Positions 22,403-32,037 of a DNA stretch of 64,000 nt are shown here, piece by piece. The position numbers and the translations under genes were made by a program. Position 1 is the stretch's first letter. Every line of letters starts with the position of its first letter. This DNA comes from Cladochytrium replicatum. Lineage: Eukaryota > Chytridiomycota > Chytridiomycetes > Cladochytriales > Cladochytriaceae. The DNA is taken from positions 62,001 to 126,000 of the forward strand of contig JAHLKD010000049.1 of assembly GCA_025526935.1 (NCBI GenBank), in the 5' to 3' direction. The notes beneath the pieces are model-generated. The model was given only the letters and a program-made list of their open reading frames with translations, had not been told where the DNA came from and ran no database searches.

Positions 22403-22945
22403 ACTCCTCATTCCAAGGAAGGGTTCGAAATGGGTGCCGACAGGAGGATCAGACCGCATGGGGGGTCCAGCGGATCAGACTCCTACAGGGTTGTTGTGTT
22501 CTCAGTCTCCTTCTACATTGTAACAGTGATTGGTAAGACACTACACAAATGTCAAATTAAGCTATAAACTACCCTGCAAGCTATGATCCTGGTCAACAAA
22601 GCTGTGTTGAACACCGTTGATCTTCCACTACTCTTCTTATTGCTACAAATGGTGATCGCTGTGATTATCATGAGAGTTGGCCACAAACTGGGCATATATC
22701 ACTGTCCCAAGATAGACCGCTCAATAAGCAGGTGTCTGATCCCCATGGTTGGCGCAAACGTGTTGGGACTCAGCTTGAATACATTGTGTCTGCAGTACGT
22801 TGACGCCAGCTTCTACCAGGTTAAGCTCTGCATTTCGAATGTATTCAAAGTTCGAGAACTCACAATCTAAATTTCAGGTCGCTCGATCCCTGATTCTCCC
22901 ATTCACACTCTTCCAAAACTGGATCTTCCTCAGCCAACGCTCGTC
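22403..22945 (+). pseudogene. Captured gene fragment: SLC35C-like nucleotide-sugar transporter, three exons with introns
   Basis: Inside the 97-bp repeat array lies a piece of unrelated gene. Exon a ends at 22532 (VVVFSVSFYIVTVI). Intron 22533-22580 has GTAAGA and GCAAG borders. Exon b is 22581-22819 (MILVNKAVLN, PLLFLLLQMVIAVIIMRV, NVLGLSLNTLCLQYVDASF). Intron 22820-22877 runs GTTAAG...TTTCAG. Exon c, from 22878, reads VARSLILPFTLFQNWIFLSQ. Frames join as ...TVIA|MILVN and ...SFYQ|VARSL with no stop. This matches the N-terminal third of SLC35C/GDP-fucose-transporter-like DMT carriers: four hydrophobic segments, N-x-x-C-L-x-Y-V, then F-Y-x-V-x-R-S-L. Both edges abut repeat units directly. The rest of the carrier is absent, so it cannot make a working transporter alone. 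Confidence 0.75.
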
Positions 22946-23190
22946 ACCCGGACACTTTCTCGACTCATTGACGGTATTCAGTTTTCTCTATCAAGTACAA
23001 CTAACCTCTCTATCAATGTTACTAGCAATAGGATTCTGTCCACCCGGACACTTTCTCAACTCATTGACGGTACTTCACTGATCTCGATCAAGTACAACCA
23101 ACCTCTCTACAAATACTACTCACAAAGGCTTCTGTCCAGGCGGTCACTTTCTCAACTCCTGGACGGTACTTCAACAGATGAACAGTCTAA
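22946..23190 (+). repeat. Tandem array of the ~97-bp unit (right part)
   Basis: The array resumes with CACCCGGACACTTTCTCGAC directly after the transporter fragment. About two and a half further units run up to the transposase stop. The last unit is more diverged (GTCCAGGCGGTCAC). Confidence 0.8.
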
Positions 23191-23204
23191 AAAACAATTT
23201 ATAT

Positions 23205-25555
23205 TTAAAAGAGTGGGTTATCATCAGTTGCTTCCAACTCTAATACCACATCAAAATCCTCGCCAAAATTATGCACCTTTACAAAATCCTCACTAACATC
23301 ACTTTTTGAATCTAGGGAATCATTTTTGAACGGTTCTTCAGCACTCAATTGATGCAACCAGTCATGACGGCACATCAACACATTTATTGTTCTTGGAGCA
23401 AGGCGATTGCGAGTGGCAGGTACCAAATCAACCCCGGCTGAAAACTTTCGTTCGACTGGAGCGCTTGTTGCTGGTATTCTTAAATAGTCCATTGCCATCT
23501 GGCTTAGGGCTGGAAAGTTCACACTTCCAACTGTCTTCCACCAGTCCATAATATTGATTGGCTTCCCATCAGAATCAATACCGCGGAGTACATGATCGCC
23601 AAGATAGCGATCCAGCTCATCTTTTTCCTCAGGAATCTCCTCTTGCCAGATGAAAACGGATCTAATGGCTCTCAAGCGTTCAGCGTCCGGTTTTTTCTGT
23701 CTATCACTGGAAGCTCCGCTCGAATCGTGTTGACGTTCTGGCGTGTTTCCAAAAACATCGGCACCACTGTTCTTGATTTTCCGTGACTTATACGATTCCT
23801 CCCAGACTTTCGGCACTAGGGTGACCTGATCCCTTCCTACATCTTTCTCCCAAGCCTTTGAAAATCGATAATATTGATCCTTAAAACGAGGATCGAGTAC
23901 CGTAGCAACTGCTAAACACGGGCTCTTAGCGATTGAGTAATATTTTCTCAGCTTATCTAGTGCATTTCGAAATGCTTTGGTGAAAGTTTCATCCAATTCT
24001 GCCTCCTCTAGGTCCTCCAGTTGATCGATAAGATTGTTGTAAAATGGAATAACAAGCGGAAGTGTTGGATATCTAGACCCCTCGATTGCCTTTGATATAA
24101 CCTCAAAAACACTCAAACCATCCCAGATCTTCTGTAGGACCTCCCATTGCTTTGGATTTATTGACCAATCTTTCAAAGAATCTTCAATCCAGCATATTTT
24201 GTCCATTGCCTCTCGTAGCTAGCTGTAAGGCTCGTTTGACCATATAGAACGTGCTATTCCAGCGAGTTGTCACATCGATAATTGGTAATAGAGGAACCAG
24301 TTTCACAAATCGGCACGAATCCATAAATGAGCTTCGTCGTTTTGGGGAAGACCGGATTCCTCTGACTAGCTGTCGAAGAAGGTTTATGACATTAACGCCG
24401 GAGTTATCGTCATTTGGGACTGTGTCCCTTGCGGGCCTGAATGCATCGATAAAATCCTTTGCTGCAAGATTGATTATGTGTGCCATACACCACATGTGTT
24501 GAGTTTCTGCAGACCACACAATATCCCTATCTTCCAATAGCGTCTCCAGCTTAGCACTCATGGTAAAGTTGTTTGAACCGTTGTTGGTTGTAATGCACAA
24601 TAAGCATTCACCCGATAGCATGCCAAATTCATCCAGACACTTGACAAGCTGATTAGCCATAGCGACGCCTTCATGCTTTCCAACCATCGGAATCATCTGC
24701 AGCAGCAAGTCCTGCGGCTCCCATTCTTTCGTGATGAAGTGGGCAGTAATTCCAAGAAAATAAATCTGGTTCTTCAATGTCCAACAATCAGCTGTTATTG
24801 ATACTTTTGAAGGCGAACCAACAATCAGACCTTTAACGAGCTCCTTCTGCCTATCGTAAAGATCCATTTGGTGTATAGTTTGGCTGAAAAGTCTTCAGCA
24901 TGCTGACAAAGAACTCGTTCTCTACAACAGTAAAAGCCTGATTGTCTGCAGCAATCCAGTCCAAAATCAGCCGCCACGCTAAGTCTGGATTGAACACAAA
25001 GTCTTGCTCCTTCTCCAGCGAGCCAAAATTCAATGTCTGTTGTCCCTTGGGGACGATGTCCAACAGTCCAAGCGACCTGGCAATACTTCCATGGTGGTTT
25101 TTTAGATGCCGGAGGAAAGTTTTTGTTGATCCCGTCTTATCGACCTTCTGGCTCCACTTGCATTTCGCAACCAAACATGTTCTCAGTCCATTATCAACCT
25201 TATAGTAATCCTTCGCTATGCCGCCTCGACTACCTCTACAGTCCGACATGCTATCAACATCTGCCTCTGATGAAAGCATTGATGGTTGAACTGATCCAGC
25301 TGCAGGCTCCTGTTGCACTGAAGAGTCAGCAAAACTAACGTCAGCAGGAAGCTCTGGTGCACGCTGAGAAGCCAGGCCCAACTCGCTGGGGTCATTGGAA
25401 GAAGATGTGGAGCTTGGCTCTCGAGCGCTGTTGTTGCCACCGTGTCCTGATACACGTCTGCGTTTGTCCTGCATGCTGTTCCCCTCGCTGGACACCTCTG
25501 AAATTTGGGGAGCTGGCAGACTTCGCTTCCGTGTGTCACGCGGATGACTGTCCAC
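23205..25555 (-). pseudogene. hAT transposase, near full length but frame-broken
   Basis: DNA transposase of the hAT superfamily. N-terminal block (25555-24851): Ser-rich head, then a BED finger (CLVAKCKW...FLRHLKNHHG). Middle block (24867-24184): SITADCWTLKNQIYFLG, then CITTNNGSNN, HMWCMAHIINLAAKDF and VTTRWNSTFYMVKRAL. C-terminal block (24206-23205): LDPRFKDQYY and the hATC dimerisation region (FPALSQMAMDYLRIPATSAP, then VERKFSAG). Two frame breaks separate the blocks. At 24851-24867 sequence present in the 61.3-kb copy is deleted. Near 24200 there is a small indel. The expected catalytic Asp of the T-T/D-N-A-S-N-N box is Asn. The copy looks inactive. Confidence 0.88.
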
Positions 25556-25734
25556 CAGTCTTTGCCTTGCGTCGGACGCTGCCTTACGCTTTGGTTTAAC
25601 AAAGGCGGCGTCCAGTTTTGCTGTGGTGTGGCTGGAACGTTACTGACTCTAAGTGTCCAGGTGCACAGAAAGCACAGCTCTCGAGGTCTGTCGTGGTTTA
25701 AATTGTTGTTACAGAACTTCCGTTGTGACTTCTT

Positions 25735-25960
25735 GGAAAGTGTCCGGGTGAACAGAATCCTATTGCTAGTAATATTGATAGAGAGGTTAGTTGTACTTGA
25801 TAGAGACAACTGAATACCGTCAATGAGTTGGGAAAGTGTCCGGGTGGACAGAATCCTATTGCGAGTAGTATTTGTAAAGAGGTTGGTTGTGCTTGATAGA
25901 GATCAGTGAAGTACTGTCAATGAGGTGAGAAAGTGTCCGGGTAGACAGAAAATACATGCC
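25735..25960 (-). repeat. Inverted copies of the ~97-bp unit at the other hAT flank
   Basis: Two units in reverse orientation (GAAAGTGTCCGGGTGGACAG; TAGAGAGGTTAGTTGTACTT) lie between the transposase 5' end and the right hAT end. The same repeat on both sides of the transposase, in opposite orientation, marks it as a subterminal repeat of this hAT family. Confidence 0.8.
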
Positions 25961-26400
25961 TCGATGTCTGTTGTGATGCAAATTGTTTGATACAAACAAA
26001 ATTTATATTGCGTCTTCTTGGAAAGTGAGGACAGAAAGAACAATAGCTTCGTTTTAGCTTCCCTATCACACCAGGTTCTACTCGGGTCTGATTCTTGACC
26101 CGAGAAGGGTTTTGCTACTGGACTCGATACCCGACCTGGATCTGACCCGAAAAATTTTTCATGAAAACCCGGCAATCGGGTCGGGTACATTTGGTCAATG
26201 GACCCACACCCGACCCGAAAGACCCTTAAAACCCACCGATCCTTACAATGCACTGGCCCTGCCCAACTGATCAATGAGTGCAGTCTCTCTTATTTCTGCT
26301 GCGTTAACAACAGCTGCCCCGAACTAGTACCGATTGGCCCAGTAAAGTTGTTCCCAGGATGAGATCAACCACAAAAGAAATATAACAATGCAAAATCACT

Positions 26401-26688
26401 GGTCTTCTAGTTGTTACCAAATATGGTAATATTAATTATATTATTCTTCAGATCAGTTCAAAGATATACTTTGTTCTCGTTTAGGAACAAAGAATCCATT
26501 GTCTGATTTGAAGCACTATTTAGTAATCACAGTAATATTTACTTGTTGGGAACAGTAGTTTGGTAATCAAGCCATACTGCTCTATAAGAGTATGCAATGC
26601 TGATTGAATGGCGTGTATGAGTCTTAGGATTGACTCTACTCAATCAAGTTCGAACGGAGTTACTCCGATTCACCACAACATTCCACAA
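26401..26688 (+). repeat. Interspersed repeat, ~285 bp, copy 1
   Basis: Matches 60432-60721 in reverse orientation, at roughly 85% by eye, over almost its whole length. Shared landmarks are TTGTTACCAAATATGGTAAT, GGAACAAAGAATCCATTGTC, AAGCCATACTGCTCTATAAG and AATGGCGTGTATGAGTCT, ending AACATTCCACA. No open frame is visible. A CTATAAGAG stretch resembles a TATA box, so a solo LTR or a SINE/MITE are both possible. Confidence 0.75.
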
Positions 26689-27024
26689 CCTCGCACCACG
26701 CTACGCTGTCCTTGTTGGAATATCATTGACTATGATGAAAATGAAATGTGGGCTAATTTTATAACTTATATTTAGTCACTGTTCTCTCATCATGTAGCTC
26801 TACAAGTCTTTGATTGGCACTAAACAAGTCTCTGCAGCGGTTTTGGACCAATCGAGAACAGCTAATTTATATATGTGATCTGATTCTGATCTTGACTCCC
26901 ACAACCAATGATTTGCTCGCTCTCCATCAAACAAACAATCTCATGTCTTTGATAAGCTTGATCATTAACAAAGATCCAACCAGCGGCTGCCCATGATGAA
27001 GTCTGTGGAAGTCCAAAGAGAAAC
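26689..27024. other. Gap, AT-rich
   Basis: No gene or repeat recognised between the 285-bp repeat and the next possible gene. Confidence 0.4.
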
Positions 27025-27582
27025 TTACACCCTAGCTGTTATCATTCTCTCCCAGTCTCCGCCTCCTTTGTCAGCCCCTCTTACATTCAAAGTGTCGTTC
27101 CATGCCTTTTCTGCTCTTTGCTTTCGAGACCCTGCACTTTTCCACGTCATTGTCACCATAGCTGCTTTTTTTTCAAGAAACCAATGAAATTTTGTCGTCC
27201 TCAGTGTCCATGAGCCTCGGGGTCCTTGTATAGTTCCAGTGTATCGCTCAAGTTTTTGTTCTGCATATTCTTTTAATTTTTTGATGTGATTCAAGACATT
27301 TGCATTCACTTTCTTGCCGGATTTGTATTTCATCAACTTCTCGTCAACTGTCGTGGATGAAGTGAGGGGATCGGATTGTCTTCTGTATCGATGGATGTTT
27401 TGGGTTGGGGGTGGTGGTTCTGCTTTTGCGATGGAATGCGATTCGGGAGAGAACGTTGTCTTTCTTATCACACAGGCACAATGAGAGCCAAAGCCCCACA
27501 TGGTAATAGTTATGGAAATATTAACATCTGTAAAGACACCGAGGATGATGAAACAACACACAGAAATGTTCTCATGAGCCAA
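27025..27582 (-). CDS. Hypothetical basic protein
   Basis: A 185-codon minus-strand frame of unknown family. Its second half is rich in Lys/Glu and looks helical (KLMKYKSGKKVNANVLNHIK, EYAEQKLERYTGTIQG, KSAGSRKQRAEKAWNDTL). The N-terminal hydrophobic stretch may be non-coding, with the real start at a later Met (MWGFGS or MKYKSG). The frame could continue past 27025 by splicing. It would be divergent from the Pro-rich gene at 27649. Confidence 0.3.
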   Translation of the reverse strand: MAHENISVCCFIILGVFTDVNISITITMWGFGSHCACVIRKTTFSPESHSIAKAEPPPPTQNIHRYRRQSDPLTSSTTVDEKLMKYKSGKKVNANVLNHIKKLKEYAEQKLERYTGTIQGPRGSWTLRTTKFHWFLEKKAAMVTMTWKSAGSRKQRAEKAWNDTLNVRGADKGGGDWERMITARV

Positions 27583-27600
27583 CCGTAGTTATCATAGCAA

Positions 27601-27630
27601 TTCAATCCAATCCAATCCAATCCAATCCAG
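27601..27630 (+). repeat. Short CCAAT-type pentanucleotide tandem
   Basis: About five copies of TCCAA lie immediately upstream of the plus-strand Pro-rich gene. They may contribute CCAAT boxes to its promoter. Confidence 0.6.
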
Positions 27631-27648
27631 CAACCAGCGCTGAGAGCC

Positions 27649-29469
27649 ATGGGCGGCTCATATTCCATGGATCCCTGTCCCACAAATCCAACGCCACCTC
27701 CGTCACGTCCACAACCCAAAAACTGTCGTAACTCCACCCACAAATCCTCTATCTTTACCAACAACTATCTCTATCAAATAATAACAGCGTACTTTTCCGC
27801 CCTGAAATTCAATTTCCCTTTCCAAGAAATGCACGTTGCTGCTGCCACCTCGTCTCCACTCAATGTCAAGGCTATCATGATGCTCAACGTTGCTGCGAAC
27901 GTATCATCAGACCCTATCATACGCCCTGCAATCCCAAAGTCACCCCTCGCTGACAACCCGAGACGTGGTGCTGTGGACGATGATTCTTACCGCGGAAGAA
28001 CTCTCCCCAAAGACACTCGACCACAGCAAATGAACTATCTACCTTCTGCTACCTTTCCCATCGCCCTGTCCGAGCGCAGCTCTCGACCCGCTTCGAGAAT
28101 CACCCCCGCGAAATCACAGCAATCCTCGACTATTGCATCAAGAAGAGCTGTTCCTTTTGCTGCTACCATTCTCCCTCTCGAGTTATCGCTCAACCCACAC
28201 ATTGCCCCGAAATCTCGCCCGTCTCCACCACAGATTTGGGTGACAGATGAGCAAGGTTGTGTGCTCGTTCGGCGTGCCACCTTTGCTCCTCCCCCTTGCT
28301 CTTGCCCCTGCACTTGTCAAGAGGAAGAGGAGGAGAGGAAAACCGCTCCGAATCTTGACGATGACCCATCATTCCCCAATATTTCTGTTGACATTGAACC
28401 CGTAAAGCCCCATCACACCGTCGAAGACGACCAATCGGCACTTCTATCGTCCGATGACGACTTCCCAACTCGCACTGACTCTCCAGTTCAACTTCGTCTC
28501 GATCTACGTCGACATCGCTCCCTCGACCGCCTGGACTCAACTCATTCCAAACTCTGCATTCCGACCGACGATCCTCTCCACGCTTCGTCCCTGGACCACC
28601 TCGACCATCTCAGTCTTCCCCGAGACTCATCTCCAGACCCTCTCTCCCCTCTTCCGCGCTCCTTTCGCATCCCCCACCCCTTCTCATCGCCTCAATGCCC
28701 GCACCACGCTCCAAACTGTGTCTTCAACCCAACACCTCCCGCACCAACCCCGAAAAGGAACCTCCAGGATTTTATCCGCCGGCGTTTAGAGCGATCCCCG
28801 CCTCGGGGATCCCACATCAGATTAGAACGACAAAGGTCACCTCCAAGGGACAAGAGCGACAGGAATCCATTTGCTCAGTCAGAACGAGAGAGATCGCCAC
28901 CGCGCGACCAGAGAGCGTCAGACAGAGAAGAACGAACCTCCAAATGGTCCTTCACCAACCCATCATCACCCAGGTTGTACACCGAACGACTCCCACCCGC
29001 AACTACAGCACCTATCTACGCTGACACCGACACAACAGAGCGCCAGTCGCGTTGGTCCAGAATCCCCGCCTCCGCGCGCACCTCCGAAAAATCCACTCCG
29101 CCGCCATACTCTGCTCCAGCTGCCGACAAATCGTACTTCGACGACGACGAGATCCCGATCGTCACCCTCGGCTCCCGCAAACAACACGGCGCAAGTATGC
29201 CCCCGGCGCTCGGACGCCGCGACACCGTGAGCAGCGATGACACTCAGACGAATGACCCCAAAATCGATTACCTCCACCCGCACCGCATTCCGCGGTACAT
29301 TATTACCAAAGTGCGGCTTTCGCAGCAGGCGAAAGAGGCGAAGAAGAGCGCTGCGAAGGATAAGGAGAGGGAGCGGCGCGGGAGGGAGAGAGAGCGGTCG
29401 AGTAAGGATGGAGAGAAGGGGACCACAACTTCGGCAGCGGGGATCCGAAACGGGTTCGTGGCTGTTTGA
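27649..29469 (+). CDS. Pro/Ser/Arg-rich, largely disordered protein
   Basis: Open frame of 606 codons with no domain I recognise. It contains a Cys-rich knot (PPPCSCPCTCQEEEEER), SR/RS-like stretches (RRLERSPPRGSH, ERERSPPRDQRASDRE) and a Lys/Arg/Glu helix near the end (KEAKKSAAKDKERERR). A start at the Met of MHVAAATSSP (about 27829) is equally possible. Immediately after the stop another frame encodes WIWAIVLVAKLAFLWIV, a good tail-anchor-like helix, ending at 29542. A short intron or frame change near 29450 could attach it. Codon use and length support a real gene; function is unknown. Confidence 0.55.
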   Translation: MGGSYSMDPCPTNPTPPPSRPQPKNCRNSTHKSSIFTNNYLYQIITAYFSALKFNFPFQEMHVAAATSSPLNVKAIMMLNVAANVSSDPIIRPAIPKSPLADNPRRGAVDDDSYRGRTLPKDTRPQQMNYLPSATFPIALSERSSRPASRITPAKSQQSSTIASRRAVPFAATILPLELSLNPHIAPKSRPSPPQIWVTDEQGCVLVRRATFAPPPCSCPCTCQEEEEERKTAPNLDDDPSFPNISVDIEPVKPHHTVEDDQSALLSSDDDFPTRTDSPVQLRLDLRRHRSLDRLDSTHSKLCIPTDDPLHASSLDHLDHLSLPRDSSPDPLSPLPRSFRIPHPFSSPQCPHHAPNCVFNPTPPAPTPKRNLQDFIRRRLERSPPRGSHIRLERQRSPPRDKSDRNPFAQSERERSPPRDQRASDREERTSKWSFTNPSSPRLYTERLPPATTAPIYADTDTTERQSRWSRIPASARTSEKSTPPPYSAPAADKSYFDDDEIPIVTLGSRKQHGASMPPALGRRDTVSSDDTQTNDPKIDYLHPHRIPRYIITKVRLSQQAKEAKKSAAKDKERERRGRERERSSKDGEKGTTTSAAGIRNGFVAV

Positions 29470-30315
29470 TGATTGCCGCGGGAGTCGTTGGATATGGGCG
29501 ATTGTGCTGGTCGCAAAATTGGCTTTTTTGTGGATCGTGTAAGATTGCATAGCAACCCGTGTGTTGATTTTCCATCCTCATATTCTCATTTCTCTGTTGA
29601 TTCTTTTTGATGCCATGATTGCACCCTTTTCTGAGCCAAGTTGTCTCAATTCGAGGGGTTGTGTGGTGTCGGCATGATTATTGACGGCCTTTGGTTTCTT
29701 TCTACTGATAGTTGAATATATTCTATTTTTTATTGGAAACATCGATCCGCGATTAACCAACCATAAATCCAATAGCGTGCGAACTACTGCACGCACAGGC
29801 GCTTGTTGCCTCCGTTCCAGCGGGACAGAGAGAATGTAATACTGCATGGCAAGGAGAAATCAACGCATCTGTATCCTTGTGGTGCCATGGAGTAGACGCC
29901 ATTTCAATCAGCCAGTTGAAGAAGGCAATCAAAGAGGAAAACCTGCACAACCTACGAGATGCGGATGCAGATAGACTGTACCCTAGGCGAAACTCACCAA
30001 TGATGGTGGAATGTAAAAAACAACATCGGTGAAAAATCCTGTTCGTAGTTCTCGCTGTGAGGATGGCAACTTCTGGGGTGGGCGTCGGTGGGGTCACGTT
30101 GTCGATCTTGCGAATGGAAGGTCTCGAGAAGCTGGACGCTTGAATGGCAACATTTTGAATGGATATCCGTCAGAAGACAAGGCGATCGGCCCTGGCTGAC
30201 CCACTGATGATTTTTAGGCATCAAATTGTGAAGGTTTCTTTCTTTGTGGTTCTCCTGAAATCAGAATTGAGATAAAAATATGTGCTGATAAGAAAGGATT
30301 GACTTATTTTGGGCC
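29470..30315. other. Intergenic gap
   Basis: About 850 bp. It contains the possible tail-anchor codons to 29542. Overlapping minus frames (29753-30224) have no recognisable content. Confidence 0.4.
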
Positions 30316-31627
30316 ATGATTATTAGTGAACAAAAAGGTAGCAATCAAAACGTAAGCTCAACTGTCCCACTTGTAGGAATGAACACCATCGAGCACAGAT
30401 GGGAGGATGTAACATACGCCCTCCCGCCAATCGTAAATGAGAAGTTTCCTATTACCCAGCAATCCGTACTTGAAAACCTTCGTTCCCTCGGTGTCCGACC
30501 TGGTATGGGTTTGATGGTCCACACTTCAATGAAGAAACTGGGTCGATGGATATCAGGTGGGCCCACAGCCGTTATCGAAGCTCTTCAAGACATCGTGACC
30601 TCCTCAGGTTCAGTTCATCTTCATACATGGGATACGGTTACATTATTGACCATCCGTTGGAAAAGGATTCTTGATCATGCCATCGTACACCACGGAGAAC
30701 ACAGACCCATCGAACTGGGTCAACCCCCCTGTTCCGGAGCACTGGTGGCCCGTGATCCGAGAGACCATGCCCGCGTTCCATCGCAACCGCTCAATGACCT
30801 TTCGCATGGGTAAAGTGGCCGAGACTTTCCGCAGCGCCGATCAAGTATGCCGCACATTCCACCCGGTGCTCTCGATGGCAGGATGGCCCGTCATGCGCGA
30901 GGGGGGACACAATCATGTGGAGGATATTCTATTTGGAGCCGGCCGAAGGCAGGCGGATGTGATCAGGGAAGGTTTTGGCGTGCAGGAGTTGGTACTGTCA
31001 GCGGAAGACGGGACGACGATGCAGCGGTTCGTGGATCGAAGAAAGTTATTGCGGGCACATGCAGGGACAGAAGATGGCGAAGCTCTTGATGTAGAGGCAT
31101 ACGATCCTACTCAGCGGTCATTTATACTTTTGTTAGGTTAATGATCCATTGACAACGTGTTGTAGCATGGATATTTGACCAATTCTTTATATGGTAGGTT
31201 GCGACTACAGGAACTGCAGTGCACTCCACCGCAGCGAGGCTCTCGCACAATGGAAGGGAAAGGATGACGAGCCGTGGGTGAAGGACGGCGCCTCTATGTA
31301 TGTGCGCCAAGTTGACGGCACAGAGCTTCGCGAGTGGGTTGAATACGAAAGCCGACAGCGAATTCAGACGACTTTGTTGAGATCGGGAAAGCTTTCGAGA
31401 TGGCTCATGGACCAGTCAAAAACCCGATCACGGGCAAACCAATCATCAGCACCGAACTCAACCTGGGTCAGCTTCGACCGGACGGTAATCGGGTCTACGT
31501 GAAGTGGGGATGGGTTGGTTCAGGGCTGGGAAGGCTGATCGACGCAGAAGCGATCGTTGAGTTTGGAAGAAAGTGGATGGAGGCCAACCGCGGTCAGCTA
31601 ATTGATCCCTCATCCATTGCTTTGTGA
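30316..31627 (+). CDS. Aminoglycoside N3-acetyltransferase-like (AAC(3)/YokD family), with a frame break
   Basis: Member of the AAC(3) fold, which transfers acetyl from acetyl-CoA to amines; the fungal substrate is unknown. The first exon has LENLRSLGVRPGMGLMVHTS and SGGPTAVIEAL. A short intron (30608-30665) leads to MPSYTTENTDPSNW. Then follow EHWWPVIRETMPAFHRNRS and RTFHPVLSMAG. A second intron (31137-31197) joins ILLLG to CDYRNCSALHRSEAL, the family's L-G-x-x-x-x-x-x-H-x-x-E region. Around 31340-31370 the sense shifts to another frame (NSDDFVEIGKAFEMAHGPV), with no room for an intron. That means a 1-nt indel: either a pseudogene or a sequence error. The last block ends RLIDAEAIVEFG...SSIAL. 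AAC(3) genes are mainly bacterial, so the introns imply long residence after any transfer. Confidence 0.75.
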
Positions 31628-32037
31628 AATCGTCGTTTTCACGGTAATCTGCGGGCGGTGCCTCTGTATTATTTTCTTTGAGCATCTCGTGTTGCTCGGA
31701 AGTTGAGCGAAAAGCGAAATCCTTTTTGAACTGCGCTCTAAAACTACCAATACAGCTGAATGATGAGATTGATATTTTGAAAAAAAAGAGAGCAGAATGA
31801 GCACACACGTCGGAACCAACCACGTTGAAGTTCGTCTGACTGAAAATCAGGGAATTGCCGTCAACTAGACTCAGTGTGACACGGAGACGTGGATTGGCAG
31901 CTGCTGATTTCCTAAGATGCCTCGTGACGGACAATAAGTTACGAAAATCTTGCGAGAGAAAGTTGAACTGGGCTCCTGTTCTTCCAAAAAACCACCCCCT
32001 ATGGCGCGGCACATTTGAATATTCGCAAGAGTTTGAC
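31628..32037. other. Gap
   Basis: About 400 bp with no recognised gene. Confidence 0.4.

Larger units (their letters stand above)
18795..26247. mobile_element. Composite of hAT-family elements bounded by inverted hAT ends
   Basis: The left end (from 18795: TGTAAGGATCGGCGG, then CCGGGTCGGG and CAAAATGTA) is an inverted match to the right end (to 26247: GGGT...CCCACCGATCCTTACA). Internally, plus-strand sequence 18990-19737 parallels minus-strand sequence 24890-25690, including the start of a BED-type transposase. The outer ~0.95-1.3 kb on each side are thus inverted relatives. Between them lie a coiled-coil gene, a second repeat-family ORF, ~97-bp repeat arrays, a transporter gene fragment and one nearly full transposase. 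No matching 8-bp target duplication is seen next to the outer ends, so this may be two nested or adjacent copies rather than one unit. Confidence 0.65.

Noticed and set aside
22376-22945. A functional nucleotide-sugar transporter gene
   Set aside because: Only about the first third of the protein is present, and both ends run directly into repeat units.
21880-23190. Regularly spaced repeats resembling a CRISPR array
   Set aside because: The whole ~97-bp unit is repeated, with no unique spacers, in a spliced fungal sequence next to a transposase; it is a minisatellite-like hAT subterminal array.
26401-26688. Solo LTR (TGTT...AACA ends)
   Set aside because: Similarity to the 60.4-kb copy extends a little beyond both presumed ends and no target duplication is visible, so I call it only an interspersed repeat.
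30316-31627. Bacterial contamination explaining the AAC(3)-like gene
   Set aside because: The gene carries GT-AG introns and sits between fungal genes in continuous sequence.
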